From positions 8,178,704-8,242,703 of the forward strand of contig OZ038452.1 of the NCBI GenBank assembly GCA_964036195.1: a stretch of DNA of 64,000 nucleotides. The letters are read 5' to 3'. The notes beneath the pieces were generated by a model, which had not been told where the DNA came from, made no database searches, and was given only the letters and a program-made list of their open reading frames with translations. Shown in pieces: positions 1 through 11,535 of the stretch. A program made the translations under genes and the position numbers. The DNA is from Sphaerolaimus hirsutus (Eukaryota > Nematoda > Chromadorea > Monhysterida > Sphaerolaimidae). Numbering within the stretch: the first letter of the stretch is position 1; each line of letters opens with the position of its first letter.

Positions 1-2110
1 TGACAGAAGTTTAAAGATAAGGGGCTGTTGACACAAGTTTAAAAATTAGAGGCTGAGTTTATGGGAGTTGAGTTGATGGGTGTTTGCCAAATTAGGGGCT
101 GAGTTTATGGGAGTTAACAATAACATTACCATAATCCTTAAGTGAGGCCCCCGGGGCTAAAAAATATAAATTGTGATATAATGCATTTGTGGGTTACTGA
201 TTACAATGATTTGAAATATGCACTCCATTCTGACAGTACATTACGATAACCCTGAAATTGAACCCAAAATGGGGCCAAAATTTTCAAATTGTGAAATGAT
301 GCATTGTGGGTTTCTAATTGCACTGATTTGATATATAATGCACTCCATTTTGACACTACATTACCATAACCCTGAAAATGAACCACTGGGGCCAAAAACT
401 TTCAATTTGTGAAATGATGCATTTTTGGGTTTCTGGTTGCACTGATTTAAAATTTAGGTTTCTGATTGCACTGATTTGATATATGCACTCCATTGACACT
501 ACATTACCATAACCCTGAAAAATGAACCCATCGGGCCAAATACTTTCAATTTGAGAAATGATGCATTTTTGGGTTTCTTATAGCACTAATTTGAAATATG
601 CACTTCATTTTGACACAACATTACCATAACCCTAAAAATGAACCCCCTGGGCCAAAAACTTTCAAATCAGAAAATGATGGATTTGTGGGTTTCTGAGTGT
701 AGCGATTTCAAATATGCCCAGGGCTTAAAAAATTAGAAATTGTGAAATGATTCAATGTGGGTTTCTAATTGCACTGATTTGAAATATGCACTCCGTTTTG
801 ACACTACATAACCCTGAAAACTACATAACCATAACCCTGAAAATGAACCTCTGGAGCCAAAAACTTTCAATTTGTGAAATCATTCATTTTTGGGTTTCTG
901 ATTGCACTGATTTCAAATTTGGGTCTATGATTGCACCAATTTGATATATGCACTCCATTTTGACACTACATTACCATAACCCTAAAAATGAACCCATGGA
1001 GCCAAATACTTTCAATTTGAGAAATGATGCATTTTCGGGTTTCTGATAGCACTCATTTAAAATATGCACTTCATTTTGACACTACATTACCATAACCCTA
1101 AAAATGAACCCCCTGGGCCAAAAACTTTCAAACCATAAAATGATGGATTTGTGGGTTTCAGAGTGTAGCTATTTCAAATATGCCCAGGGCTTAAAAAATT
1201 AGAAATTGTGAAATGATTCGATGTGGGTTTCTAATTGCACTGATTTGAAATATGCAATCCATTTTGACACTACATAACCCTGAAAACTACATAACCATAA
1301 CCCTGAAAATGAACCTCTGGAGCCAAAAACTTTCAATTTGTGAAATCATTCATTTTCAGGTTTCTGATTGCACTCATTTGAAATATGCACTTCATTTTGA
1401 CACTACATTACCATAACCATAAAAATGAACCCCCTAAGCCAAAAACTTTCAAATCATAAAATGATGCATTTGTGGGTTTCTGATTGTAGCGATTTCAAAT
1501 ATGCACTCCATTTTGACACTACATTACTAAAACTCTGAAATTGAACCCCTAGACCCAAAAATTCTTAATTGTAAAATGATGCATTTTGCAGGTTTCTTAT
1601 TGCACTGATTTGAAATGACTCAATTTCAACTCTACATTACTGTAAGCCTTAAATTGAACCCATGGGGCTAATAAATTAGAAATTGTGAAATGATGCATTT
1701 GTGGCTTTTTGATTGCCTTGATTTGAAATATGCACTTCATTTTGACACTACATTACCATAACCCTGAAAATGAACCCCCAGGGCCAAAAATTTTCAAAGC
1801 ATAAAATGATGTGTTTGTGGGTTTCTGATTGTAGCGATTTCAAATATGCACTCCATTTTGACACCACATTACTAAAACCCTGATAATGAACCCCTGGGCA
1901 CAAAAACTTTCAATTTGTGAAATGATGCGTTTGTGGGTTTTATATTGCAGTGATTTGAGATGTGCACTCCATTTCTACTCTACATTACCATAACCTTTTA
2001 AGTCTAACCCTTGGGGCTAAAAAATTGAAAATTGTGAATTGATGCATTTGTGGATTGATGATAGTGATTTTTTGAAATATTCATACCATTTTCACACTAC
2101 ATTACCATAA
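1..2110. repeat. Tandem array of ~130-bp units (left arm)
   Basis: A diverged tandem array fills this stretch. Each unit carries the same ordered landmarks: a run like AAATGATGCATTTGTGGG, then TTGACACTACATTACCATAA, then CCCTGAAAATGAACCC. Some units carry internal deletions, and two higher-order blocks near 440-900 and 900-1340 resemble each other. No convincing ORF is present. The same array appears in inverse orientation at 62321-64000, so it is part of the inverted arm pair. It is cut by the window edge, so its full length is unknown. Confidence 0.9.
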
Positions 2111-2522
2111 ACCTGAAAATGAGTTTACAGGAGTTTCCAAATTAGGGGCTGAGTTTATGGGAGTTTCCAAATTAGGGGCTGATTTTAAGGGAGTTTCCAA
2201 ATTAGGGGATGAGTTTATGGGAGTTTCTAAATTAGGGGCTGAGTTTATTGGAGTATCCAAATTAGGGCTGAGTTTACAGCAGTTTCCAAATTATGGGTTG
2301 AGTTTACAGGAGTTTCCAAAATTGGGGGCTGAGTTTATGGGAGTTTTCAAATTAGAGGCTGAGTTTATGGGAGCTTACAAATATGTGGCTGAGTTTATGG
2401 GAGTTTGCAAGTTAGGGGCTGAGTTTACGAGAGTTTGCAAGTTAGGGGCTGAGTTTATAGGAGTTTCCAAATTAGGGGCTGAGTTTACAGGAGTTTCCAA
2501 ACTAGGGGCTGTGTTTACAGGA
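2111..2522. repeat. Minisatellite of ~29-30 bp units
   Basis: About fourteen head-to-tail copies of a unit reading roughly GAGTTTATGGGAGTTTCCAA followed by ATTAGGGGCT. An ORF running through it is only the periodic translation of the repeat. A short remnant of the same unit, inverted, lies at about 62275-62325 in the right arm. Confidence 0.92.
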
Positions 2523-2526
2523 TTTA

Positions 2527-3052
2527 GAGGGGGTCCACATGGGGTGCCATTTTTGGGGGGTCTCCAGGGGGTGCCATTTTCTGGAGGTACATATGGGGGT
2601 GCCATTTCAAGGGGGTCCACATAGGGTGCCATTTTTTGGGTGGTCCCCAGGGGTGCCATTTTTTGGTGGTCCTCAGGGGGGTGCTATATTTTTTTTTTGC
2701 AGGGGGGTCCTAAGGGGGTGCCATTTTGGGGTGGTCCCCAGGGGGTGCCATTTTTGGAGAGTCCCCAGGGGGAGCCAACTTTGGGTGGGTCCCCAGGGGG
2801 TGCCATTTTTGTGGGGGTTCCTAGGGGGTGCCATGTTTGGGGGGTCCCCAGGGGGTGCTATTTTGGGGGGTCCCAAGGGGGTGCCATTTTTGGGGGGTCC
2901 CTAAGGGGTGCCATTTTTCGGTGGTCCTCAGGGGGTGCCATATTTGTGGGGCCCTAGGGGGTCTCATTTTTGGGCGGTTCCCAGGGGGTGCCACTTTTGG
3001 GGGGTTCCCCGGGGGGTGCCATTTGGAGGGGGGTCCCCATTGGGGTGTCAGT
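2527..3052. repeat. G-rich minisatellite of ~24-27 bp units
   Basis: Repeated units of the form GGGGGTGCCATTTTTGGGG plus GGTCCCCA, on the G-rich strand here. The reverse-complement array, with C-rich units such as AAAAATGGCACCCCCTGGGG, fills 60831-62270. The long glycine/proline-rich ORFs on both strands are repeat artefacts. Confidence 0.92.
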
Positions 3053-3054
3053 TT

Positions 3055-4022
3055 TTGCAAGCCTCTGAGTAGTGGGTACCTATAGCAGGATTCTCTCCAA
3101 CCTTCAGTTGGGTTTTGTGGTTCTCTACAATTAATACCACAAGGATTTACAAACACAAAAAGAACAGCAAAGCACAAATGTAACCAATTGAAGATTACAA
3201 CAAAGTTTGACACCTTGCAAAAACCACACTATCATATCACAAAACCAGTGGCGTAGCCAGGATTTTTGAGCGGGGGGGGGGCGGATTGTTTACGGAGCCC
3301 GGCGAACGGGGGGGGCGTCGCCCCCCCCCCCCCCTAAAATTCGACCCCTGTAGTAGGGAACTTGCGCCATGGCGCTGGCGCCATTCGTAGGCGTCACGCC
3401 ATGGTGTTGGCGCCATCCGTAGGCGGCGCGCCATGGCGTCAGACCGCTGTATATGTATGTATTTTACATACATATACAGCGACATAGACACAAGTGAGTG
3501 CATTTTCACACAGTTTGATGCAACCGCGACCGGTGAAGTTCAAATGGCTGTAATTTGAAGCAAAAATGCGCGCTCGCGTGCAAAAATTTTGAAAATTGAC
3601 CCAAAAATCATTGCACGAGAACACATTTCCTTACATTTCTATGGGCCACCCCGGAAGGGGGGGGGGCGGCCGCCCCCCCCGCCCCCCCCTGGCTACGCCA
3701 CTGCACAAAACCTATACCACACAGAATGCACACTGCACACCATCATACCAAATCGCAAACTGTCCACATTTTACTACCGAGTTTCATGCCCAACCATTTT
3801 ACAGTTAACAGTTTTACATTTTACCAACCAAGTTTACAAAAATCCATTCCAAAACATTGCATCTTTGGTATTGGTCTTGTTATTGTTGGTGCATTACATA
3901 CTGCATTTCAAAACACATGCCTAGCATGTGGGCAAACTTAACTAAAGTATCATATTTTCTCCAATGGTATTAATTGTAGAGAACCACAAAACCCGACCGA
4001 AGGTCGGAGAGAATCCTGCTAG
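3055..4022. repeat. Inner segment of left inverted arm, with hairpin terminus
   Basis: This non-tandem segment is nearly identical in reverse complement to 60350-60830, apart from the hAT insertion at 3246-3703. Its inner end has the hairpin CCGACC-GAA-GGTCGG (3993-4007), then 11 nt later CTAG (4019-4022) and a T. That resembles a Helitron 3' end. However, a similar hairpin end in the opposite orientation sits at about 3075-3127, so terminal inverted repeats of about 50 bp are an equally good reading. Confidence 0.7.
3246..3703. mobile_element. Non-autonomous hAT element, CAGTGGCG family
   Basis: Terminal inverted repeats CAGTGGCGTAGCCAG bound the element. The 8-bp duplication CACAAAAC lies on both sides (3238-3245 and 3704-3711). 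The right arm holds the unoccupied site (ATCACAAAACCTATACC in reverse complement), which proves the insertion and its borders. The interior has long G and C runs, GGCGCCAT motifs and a TATGTATGTA palindrome, with no transposase ORF. It is related in layout to 5746-6182 and 47853-48300. Confidence 0.92.
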
Positions 4023-4514
4023 TTTTTAACAATATCTATATCTATGTGTACATGGGTTATTGGAATCAAAGGCAGTAGTACATACACACCTTACATGCAT
4101 TGTATAGATGAAATTACCAAAAAAGCTCCAAGTTGTTCCGATCATTTTAAGTGTTCATTGGCAAAAATTGGCTGAGAAATGGCCCTGATATGGAATTTTG
4201 AAGTCACACACATTGCTCTTCATGCAGTTTTTGACACTGAAATTTGAAGTGCTGTAACTTGATTCGAGAGACTGAAATTTGAAGTGCTGTAACTTGATTC
4301 GAGAGACTGAATTCTTTTGGTAGTGTGTTTTACATATGTTATGTCTTTCGGTGTAAAAGTTGCTCTCACGTGTAAAAAGTGCTAGCTTTTAGATTTTATC
4401 TGAAAAAGTACTCACTTTTATATATTCTGTGAAGTAAAGTACTCACTTTTACATTTTCTGGCGAAAACCGTACTTGATTTTACATTGTCCTGGAAAAATT
4501 TTTTTATTCATTTG
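4023..4514. other. Intergenic, no gene seen
   Basis: AT-rich sequence without a coding signal. A 37-38 bp block beginning ACTGAAATTTGAAGTGCTGT is tandemly duplicated at about 4230-4306. From 4330 there are repeated GTGTAAAAGT-like and ACTCACTTTTA motifs typical of the degenerate simple-motif elements seen elsewhere in the window. Confidence 0.5.
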
Positions 4515-4877
4515 TACCGTATTACCTCGAAATACCCCCAGGGGGTTTATTATTTCGCCAGCAAAATTTGAGGGGGGGGGGATAATTCGAGGGGGGGTCT
4601 TTTATTTCGGCAGAAATTATCGGAAATTCCCCATACGCAGACGTAGAAAAATCGAACAATCACATAGATTTATGTGTTTATAGGCATATATTACTGTATA
4701 TATACACAAAAACCCTTCCCTAACGTCACCTTATCATCAGTTTTAACGTGTGTTCTGCATTGTACAGATCACAAACTGCGGTACTTGTCATGTACGTTCA
4801 CGTTACCCTCATTTTTAGGGGGGTATTTCGAGGGGGGGGGGTTAATTCATGGGGGGATAATTCGAGGTAATACGGTA
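4515..4877. mobile_element. TA-flanked MITE, tip ACCGTATTACCTCGAAATAC
   Basis: Begins TACCGTATTACCTCGAAATA and ends with the inverse, GAGGTAATACGGTA, so it is bounded by TA dinucleotides as expected for a Tc1/mariner-type target duplication. The interior has runs of G, TTTCGAGGGG repeats and no transposase. Related copies: 24167-25716, 28972-29400, 45122-46086. Confidence 0.75.
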
Positions 4878-5266
4878 CTCATGAGTACAGGTAAAATAGT
4901 ATTTTTCATTTTCTGTACTCAGGGGTGAGTAAAAAGGTATTTTTAACAACTCTGGAAGGTTGGTTTCCCTTGCTTGTTTCAAATTTGCTTTAAATTATGA
5001 TCAGCTGTTTTTTAAGGTATGTTTTCAGTTTGCAGGTATGTTCGTGGCCCTAGCGCACCCCCTCGTAAAAAAAACTGGTGTTAAGTGGGTGTCTTTCCGA
5101 TGTGTTTTAATGGGAAATTTTATGACGTCGCTTCCCCTTCCGATGGTACGAGTGTCTACGTTATAAAAAAAAATAAAACGCGAATCCCTGAAACCTGAGC
5201 CGAAATGTCCAATATTAACATTTAAAGCAAATCAATTAAATTCTGCTTTATCCACAAGCGCCCGAC
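4878..5266. other. Upstream region of the RanBP3-like gene
   Basis: Contains AT-rich sequence and a short ORF (4960-5166) that matches nothing I recognise. A TTTTCAGTTTGCAG stretch at about 5023-5036 could be a splice acceptor for a 5' UTR exon or a spliced leader. No promoter motif can be assigned. Confidence 0.35.
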
Positions 5267-8200
5267 ATGTCGTCCGGCGGCGACAGCGGCAGCGGCGGCT
5301 TTTCATTCACATTCCGCGCTTCTAAACTGTCGCAGAAAGCCGACTCGCTGTGGGAGCAGAGCAAAAGCGAAGAGCAAAGCGCCAAACCGGCCGCTGAAAT
5401 TCAGGTTTGTCGTCTGGGTTGACATTGTGTGTTAGTTGCTTGTATGGGATTTCTGATGCTTAGGTTTGAGTGGTTCTGCTCCTCGCATTTGAAAATCTCA
5501 GCCGCCGGGTATCTAAAAATAGTCTATTTTTCGTACTGATACTGTTCTAAAAGACTTAAAATTCAGTGCCCTGATGCGGCAACGATTTTGCGGGTAGCAG
5601 ACTTGCTTTTCTGTGGTAGAATTGTAAATCTAAATATTTTTTACCGGTTAAATAGCACCAGGCAGGATTGGCCGCACCAATTTTCCCCTGAACAATATTT
5701 ACATTGATTGACAGTTACTGCATCGACCCATCACATGTGCAGAAGCAAGGACGTATCCATGGGGGGGGCTGTAGCCCCCCCCCGTACCCGGGGTGAGACC
5801 TAAAAAATGCCCGGAAATTAATGTTTTCCTCCACATTTTTCATAGTATGTGTAAAAAATTTTGCGCGCAAGCGCGCATTCCCTACCACGCACACACAATT
5901 ATCAGCGGATCGGTTCTCGCTGACACAAATCCCTCAATTGCTGAAATTGCTCTCAATCCTATGAACGTCCCTGTGTATGTACGTGCATTTACATTATATA
6001 CAGTGGCTTCTGGCGCTAGCGCCAGCGCCAATGGCGATATTGCGTGGCGCCTACGAATGGCGACAGCGCCATGGCGCCATTTCGTCACTCTGTCTCTGTA
6101 GGCAAAATTTTAGGGGGGGGGGGGTAGAGCCCCCCCCCCCTTTTGCCGGGCTCCGTAAACAAGCAGCCTGGATACGTCCCTGCGCAGAAGCATCTATTTC
6201 AATGTGTAATTATTTACAAGCGCAACATTTTCAGTTGTTATCGACGGCGCCGCTTGCAGCCAGGAAAGTGGACGGCGGTTCAGATGGCGAAAAAAATAAA
6301 AACGAAAAGAATGGCGAGCAGTCTAAGCCGTCTGCACCTGCAGCCGGATTTGTTTTCGGCTCTAAAATTCAGGATAGAGTTGATAAGGTTGTGATAATTG
6401 TTTGATCAGTTTTTTGGGGGGATTATCTTAAACAATTGCCGAGTTAGTAGGCTGATTTGTTCTGAAAATTAGGACGGGTGTGCAAAATGTCGTTCACGGC
6501 TGCGTTTGGATGCGTTTCGTTGAGTTTTTGCTGTGGCTTGTGGCTTTCATATCAATCCGCGACATTTAATTGCAGCCATCGAAAAACTTTCATAACTACT
6601 TACTAATGGCCGAGTTTGTCCAATGGATAAGAGACGAGAATTTCAATCGCATATACTGACATTTAAAATAGTTTTTTCAAAAAAAATCCTAAAAAATGCT
6701 CAGAACTCGAGCACACAATCGAGCGTCATGAAAGCGAGCGGCGACGGCGCGCCCAGCGTCGCAGCGGCAGCTGCAGCGTCAAGCGACAAGTCTGCAGACG
6801 CGGGCGGCTCGAGCAGCACGGCGGACAGGCCGCAGCCGTCCGGTTTCGCCGCCTTGGCCGGCGGCAGCGCCCAGTCTGTTTTTGGAAGTTCGGTGCGACC
6901 CGCCGAGAAACGGGACAGTGTTGCCAATGGCACCGCGGATAACCCGAAAAGCACCCCAGCTGAGGGTGATACCCATGAAAAAACGGTAACTTGGTTTCAA
7001 CTTGTAGCCTTGTCAGTGTTAGTGTTCAAACAGGATCCCGAATCCCGAAAATTTTCGGGATTCAGCGGTCCCGAATCCGGAAAATTTTCGGGATTCAGCG
7101 GTCCCGATCCCGAAACACCAATCCCGCGATCTGAACATCCAAACATCGATCCCGAAACTTTTTCAAATCCCGAAAAACTTCCCCAATCGGGATTCTGAAA
7201 CATTCCGGGGAAAAGATAAAGATGTGTGTTTTTAGATATTTTTTGTGAAAAATATGGAAGAAAAACGTAATCTATCCAGAACTAGGGTTGGCCGATGTTT
7301 TTTTAAACGTTTTTTTTTTTTAACGTTTTTTTTTTTTAAAAACATGACGTCCGAAATGTTTTTTTTTTAAAAGAAAACATCAGCCGAAATTTTTAGTACT
7401 AAGCACTAGGTATTTTGCAAAATTTTTGCGCGCAAGCGCGCAATTTCACACACAAATTGACATTGGCGGTTGTTTTCATTGGTTTTGTTGCATTTTTAGT
7501 ATCAAAACATCCATTTCTATGTGCTACCATGGGTGAATAAGCCGACATATGTTGCTGTAATATATAATATTGAGGTAATGTGCTTCCATGTACCTCCACA
7601 GTGTGTAAATTCACTCCCAAAGTAACAACCTCCTTTTATAACCTTGTTTGATTACTATTCCGTGCCAAACTTTACCTGAAGTCACGCACAGTCGACTATA
7701 AGGCGATATACGAACGATATGTCGACGAAAAATGGATATTTTTGACACAAATCACCACTTATAATGCTATCCCATGGCTCCACAGCCATTATATGGTCAT
7801 ATTTAACATTACAGAGTATTGCCAGTGTCTGATATACCTATATATGTTGACACTAGGTCATATCTGGGAGCTTTTAAAAAAAAACATCGAGTTAAAAAAA
7901 ACGTTTTTTTCCAACCCTATCCAGAACTTTGGCTAAAATAACGATCCCGAAAATTCAAAATCCAATCGCGATCCCAAAAGGCAATCCCGTTTGAACCCAT
8001 GTCAGTGGCGCTGAAAATTACCCCATTTAACTTTGATGTTTACAAATTCAGGATAGTGGTGCGGGCAGCAGCGGGCTGCAAAACGCCGCTAGAGAATATG
8101 CCAAAAAACACGAGCACGTGGGGCGGCCGCAAGTGGCCGAGTTGATAACGGGCGAGGAGCATGAGAGCAATATTGTGCAGGTCAGTTCTAGAAACTACCT

Positions 8201-10058
8201 TATTCATGTGTATTTATTCGAATAGAAGTACCCCTTTTATTTGATCATTAACTTTATTACCCGCCATTCTATTGGTAGCCGCCTTATAAAGCACTAAATT
8301 TATGGACCAAAACCACCAAATAATAACGTTCGGTGACATTTTACATTTTTTTTTCACTTGGCACAGTTCCAGCCGTTTTCGACCATTCTGTTGGAGACGC
8401 CCCTCTATTAGAATACGGTAAAAAGGTAAATAACGGTAAATCGGTAAAAAGTCTAGTATTCTGCCCTACATTGAACTGATCTAACGTGTCGATTTTTATA
8501 TTTCAACTATTTTCAGGTGCAACCGAAACTGCACATATATTTGAATGGCGAGTGGCACGAGAGAGGCCGCTGCCAACTGCGCGTCAATCGCACGGCCGGC
8601 GGGGAAACTCGCATAGGTGAGTGCGTTTTCGCTGTGGTTACGTTTGTGGATCATTGAATGTAGGATGGTGTCAAATGGGTGTGAGTAGGGTTCCAACGGG
8701 ATTGACTTTCGTATTTTTACTTTTCGGGATCGGGATTGGGGTTTCGGTATCGGGATTCGTTTTTTGACATTTCGGGATCGGGATCGCCAAATCACGAAAT
8801 TTTCCGGGATTCGGGATCCCGTTCGAACGTAGTTGGGAGCAGGCATGGTAAAGCTTTTTTACTAGTTGGGAGCAGGCATGATAAAGCTTTTTTACAACTG
8901 CCCTTGTCGTTGTTGCAACTTTTGTTGCTTCGGGATGGGTGGTCTGGAGTTTTTAAATGCAACCATTTCATAAATTAATGCAATTCTGTCTCGTTCTTTG
9001 CAGTTGCCCGAACGTCTGGCAGTTTGCGCGTGATGATCAACTCTAAACTGTTCCCAAAGATGTTGCTCGAGCGCTGCGGGCCGAAACGGATCAAACTTTC
9101 GGCTACGGAGGCGGAGTCAAACGACATCCATGTTTTTTGTGTCACGGTGTGTTCCTCAAAACGCTTCAGGTCGCTTATAACTTCAGTTAAGGATGGGAAA
9201 ACCGCTGTTCTTTCAACGACCCCGTTTTTTACAAAAACATTTTTTTCAAAAGCTCCCAAATATGGTTATGACTCAGCATATACAGGTTCATTAAACAAAT
9301 TCCAGTACACTGTGATGTTATATAAATCTTCAGCGAAAACGTTCTTTAACTATAAAACAACAACAAGTTGCAATTTTCGTGATTATGGGTTCAAAAACTG
9401 ACCATTTACCATCCCCTAAAACTCCGCCCATTTCCCAACACAGTCCTCAGCTAGCGACACGGACGCCCTGTGGTTGGCGCTCTCGTCGGGCCTGTCCGAC
9501 CTGGGCGACGAGGTGGCGGCGACGGCGGCCAACTCGGACACGTCGGCCAGCAAGTCGCCCCTGTCGGACGGCACCGACAGTCGGTCGGGCGCGGCGCTCG
9601 GCCACTGCGGCAAGCGACCCCACCCCGCTACTGCTGAGGAGGCTGCCGCGGAGGAAGGTGCCGGGAAGGGTGCGCCCGAGCCTCGCACTGAGTTGGTTCT
9701 GGAGGGGGGCGGGGCAGGGGTTTCCTGGGGGGTCTATCTATCATACTGGAGGCGATCTCGCAACGGAAAAAATTTTTCCCGTCGGGCCGCTATGTGCCTG
9801 CCTATGTAAGTACATTTTACACAATTTCCCATATATTTATTTTTTCGCTATTTTTCTCCATTTTCACTCTCTTTCTACATAAAAAAACTATATATGGGGC
9901 CCCCGTGAACCCCCCTCCCCACATCAGAGTCCCTTTTTTAGTTTGACTTGCTGCATTTGGTGTTATGATACTCGTTTCGTATTAATTTTTTTCTGTTAAT
10001 TTTTTGTGTCATTTTTAGCTTTGGCGAGCTGACGAAAAAGAGAAGGGAGCAAGAGTGA
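5267..10058 (+). CDS. RANBP3: Ran-binding protein 3-like (RanBP3) protein
   Basis: Eight exons: 5267-5404, 6235-6387, 6704-6985, 8052-8180, 8517-8616, 9004-9146, 9444-9805 and 10019-10058, giving 448 residues. The N-terminal half is low-complexity and Ser/Ala-rich, with nucleoporin-like FG motifs (FVFG at residues 85-88, then SKIQDRV, as in RanBP3; SVFG further on). A Ran-binding domain follows at about residues 205-320, with the hallmarks ITGEEHESNIVQ, WHERGRCQLRVN and RTSGSLRVMINSKLFPKM. The C-terminus is acidic and Ala-rich and ends KKRREQE. RanBP3 is a nuclear CRM1 export cofactor that binds RanGTP. The start ATG lies just before the first GC-rich exon, with no upstream in-frame extension. 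The last splice (AT|GTAAGT) removes a stop that an unspliced reading would hit at 9807. The exon 2-3 junction is the least certain. Introns carry hAT elements at 5746-6182 and 7283-7919. Confidence 0.9.
5746..6182. mobile_element. Non-autonomous hAT element, CAGGGACGTATCC family
   Basis: Lies in intron 1 of the RanBP3-like gene. Ends CAAGGACGTATCC and GGATACGTCCCTG are inverted. Flanks TGCAGAAG (5738-5745) and CGCAGAAG (6183-6190) are an 8-bp duplication with one mismatch. The interior has G/C runs, GGCGCCAT motifs and GCGCGCAAGCGCGC-like palindromes, with no transposase. Confidence 0.85.
7020..7200. repeat. Degenerate TCCCGAAA-motif repeat
   Basis: An intronic stretch made of iterated AATCCCGAAAATTTTCGGGA-like motifs, the same motif set that composes 8693-8832, 40508-40608 and part of 7930-8000. 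The ends are not clear here, so it may be a fragment of a hAT element of that family. Confidence 0.5.
7283..7919. mobile_element. Non-autonomous hAT element, TAGGGTTGG tips
   Basis: Inverted tips TAGGGTTGG and CCAACCCTA, flanked by the perfect 8-bp duplication TCCAGAAC (7275-7282 and 7920-7927). Subterminal regions are long T or A runs broken by ACGTTTTTTTT motifs. The middle is unique AT-rich sequence with no long ORF. It sits in intron 3 of the RanBP3-like gene. The middle shows similarity to the centre of 35485-36174 (shared CACTAGGTATTTTGC and ACCACTTAT), so the two are related families. Confidence 0.9.
8693..8832. mobile_element. Probable small hAT element, TAGGGTTC tips, GGGATCGGGAT interior
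   Basis: Starts TAGGGTTCCAACGGGATT and ends ATCCCGTTCGAACGTA. The flanks GGTGTGAG and GTTGGGAG agree at six of eight positions, so the duplication is eroded. The interior is iterated GGGATCGGGATTGGG-like motifs. A 32-33 bp direct duplication of AGTTGGGAGCAGGCATG... follows immediately. Confidence 0.55.
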
Positions 10059-10361
10059 TTTATACGGGCATCGCGAACGTTAAAGTACAGTATTTAGCCA
10101 TTTGCCAGTTGATGGGCTTTTGGGGTTGACTACTGGCGTTGAATTTTTTAAGTTCATTTTTATCATTTTGTACGTGGGTTCAAAGGATTAATTTTTGAGA
10201 TCCTAGAAAATTATTGTTATACCATTGACTACTAAGTATTTTTCTTCATTCTTTCGTTATGAGAAAGTGACGATATTTTTTCGTTGAACTCTTAATATAC
10301 CTCGCCGGTAAATAAATAGTACGGCAATTGACGGAGGAATAAATGTATATCTGGGTCCAAT

Positions 10362-10482
10362 GGTCCTACACACACTAGTTTTCACCGTGACCGATGTGAA
10401 AACTGAAATGGCGACATGGCGACATCCAACCCACTCAGTTTTCACACGAAGTCACGGTGAAAACTAGTGTGTGTGGGCACAA
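10362..10482. repeat. Short palindromic MITE, CACACACTAGTTTTCACCG
   Basis: The left end CCTACACACACTAGTTTTCA and the right end TGAAAACTAGTGTGTGTGGG are inverted repeats about 27 bp long around a short centre. The tips resemble the GGGCCCACACAC...GTTGACA family listed below but differ internally. Confidence 0.7.
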
Positions 10483-11324
10483 TATCGCTCCTTGTCATGT
10501 GCCAAGACACAAATGTCAACGATTTCGAAAAGTTACAAAATGTGAATTGTCAGGTGGCAACCGATAGTTCACCCTGCGGTGACTGGCGTAACTTATTGTC
10601 ATTTGTAACTTTTCTCGACACTTGTCTTGTTAAATGACAATGGCCCTCGACCGATTTTGTAAAAGCGCAATGGTGTTGGCGCTTGGCGCTAGCGGCAAAT
10701 CAAAAGCGCCATGGCGCTTTTGGCGCTTGGCACTATTTTCGTGTGAAGCAATTGACGCCTGACGCCGAGTGTCAGAAAGGCGCCAAACTATTGGCGCTTT
10801 TACATCACTACCCGCGACTTGACTTGATCCCTGCACACGCTGAATGTTTTTCCATATTTTGTTTGCTAGCCACTTTATTCGTTTCAAGCTATTTATATTG
10901 TTTTATATCTGTTACTATGTTTCTGTGCCACTTGTAACGATCATATTAAACGAGTGTCAGGTAGTTGTGACATTTTTCATTAGCCGTGATAACTTTTTTT
11001 GGTTATAAACCGTCCCTCCATGTCTGCTGGTTGTTGTTGTCTTGAAACAAATCTATTGACCGAATTTCGTTATGAAAGGGATTCATGCTATCAGGTTGGC
11101 TTTGAATTTTCGATGTATTTATATATTCGATATGGGTTCTAAATTGTTTGAAATCGATATCGGTGTAAAAAGTTTTCGATATTCGACACCATATATAAAT
11201 ATCTTTCCAATCTGTTGCTCAAACAGAAAAAGTATCATTCAACGACAGCAACAGTGGACGAGGGATGAATTAGTGATCCGAAATATGAATATACCCACTT
11301 TTTCACTTGTATAGTTGCTACAAT

Positions 11325-11535
11325 GGGCCACACACAGTGGTTGACATCAAAGTCCGTGTCAACTAGATTCAATAAAATTTTGGTTAATGATGTGATTTCA
11401 ACATTTCTACGTGACTCTTTTGCTATTTTATATTGCGACACCTAATTTTCATATTCTGTCAAGAGTGACGGTTTAAACAATTTTGTGTTCTTCAGTTGAC
11501 ACGAGTTTGCGATGTCAACTGGTGTGTGTGGGCCC
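11325..11535. mobile_element. MITE, GGGCCCACACAC / TTGACA family
   Basis: The left end reads GGGCCACACACAGTGGTTGACA; the right end GTCAACTGGTGTGTGTGGGC is its inverse. The interior is AT-rich with GTGTCAACTAGATTC-like sequence. Sister copies are at 14815-15029, 33557-33775 and 54840-55055, each with recognisable TGATTTCAAC-like interiors. Confidence 0.7.

Noticed and set aside
1-3050. CRISPR-like array
   Set aside because: Units are contiguous degenerate tandem repeats without unique spacers, in a eukaryotic genome with introns.
2157-3213. Long Gly/Val- or Pro-rich ORFs on both strands
   Set aside because: They are translations of the 29-bp and 24-27-bp minisatellites; open on several frames only because the unit lacks stops.
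5793-6101. ORFs of 60-100 codons at 5793-6101 (both strands)
   Set aside because: Inside a hAT element in RanBP3 intron 1; no transposase motif.
6576-6660. Extra RanBP3 exon (CCATCGAAAAAC...)
   Set aside because: It follows a CAG acceptor but reaches a stop at once and has no good donor in a fitting phase; joining 6387 directly to 6704 keeps phase 0.
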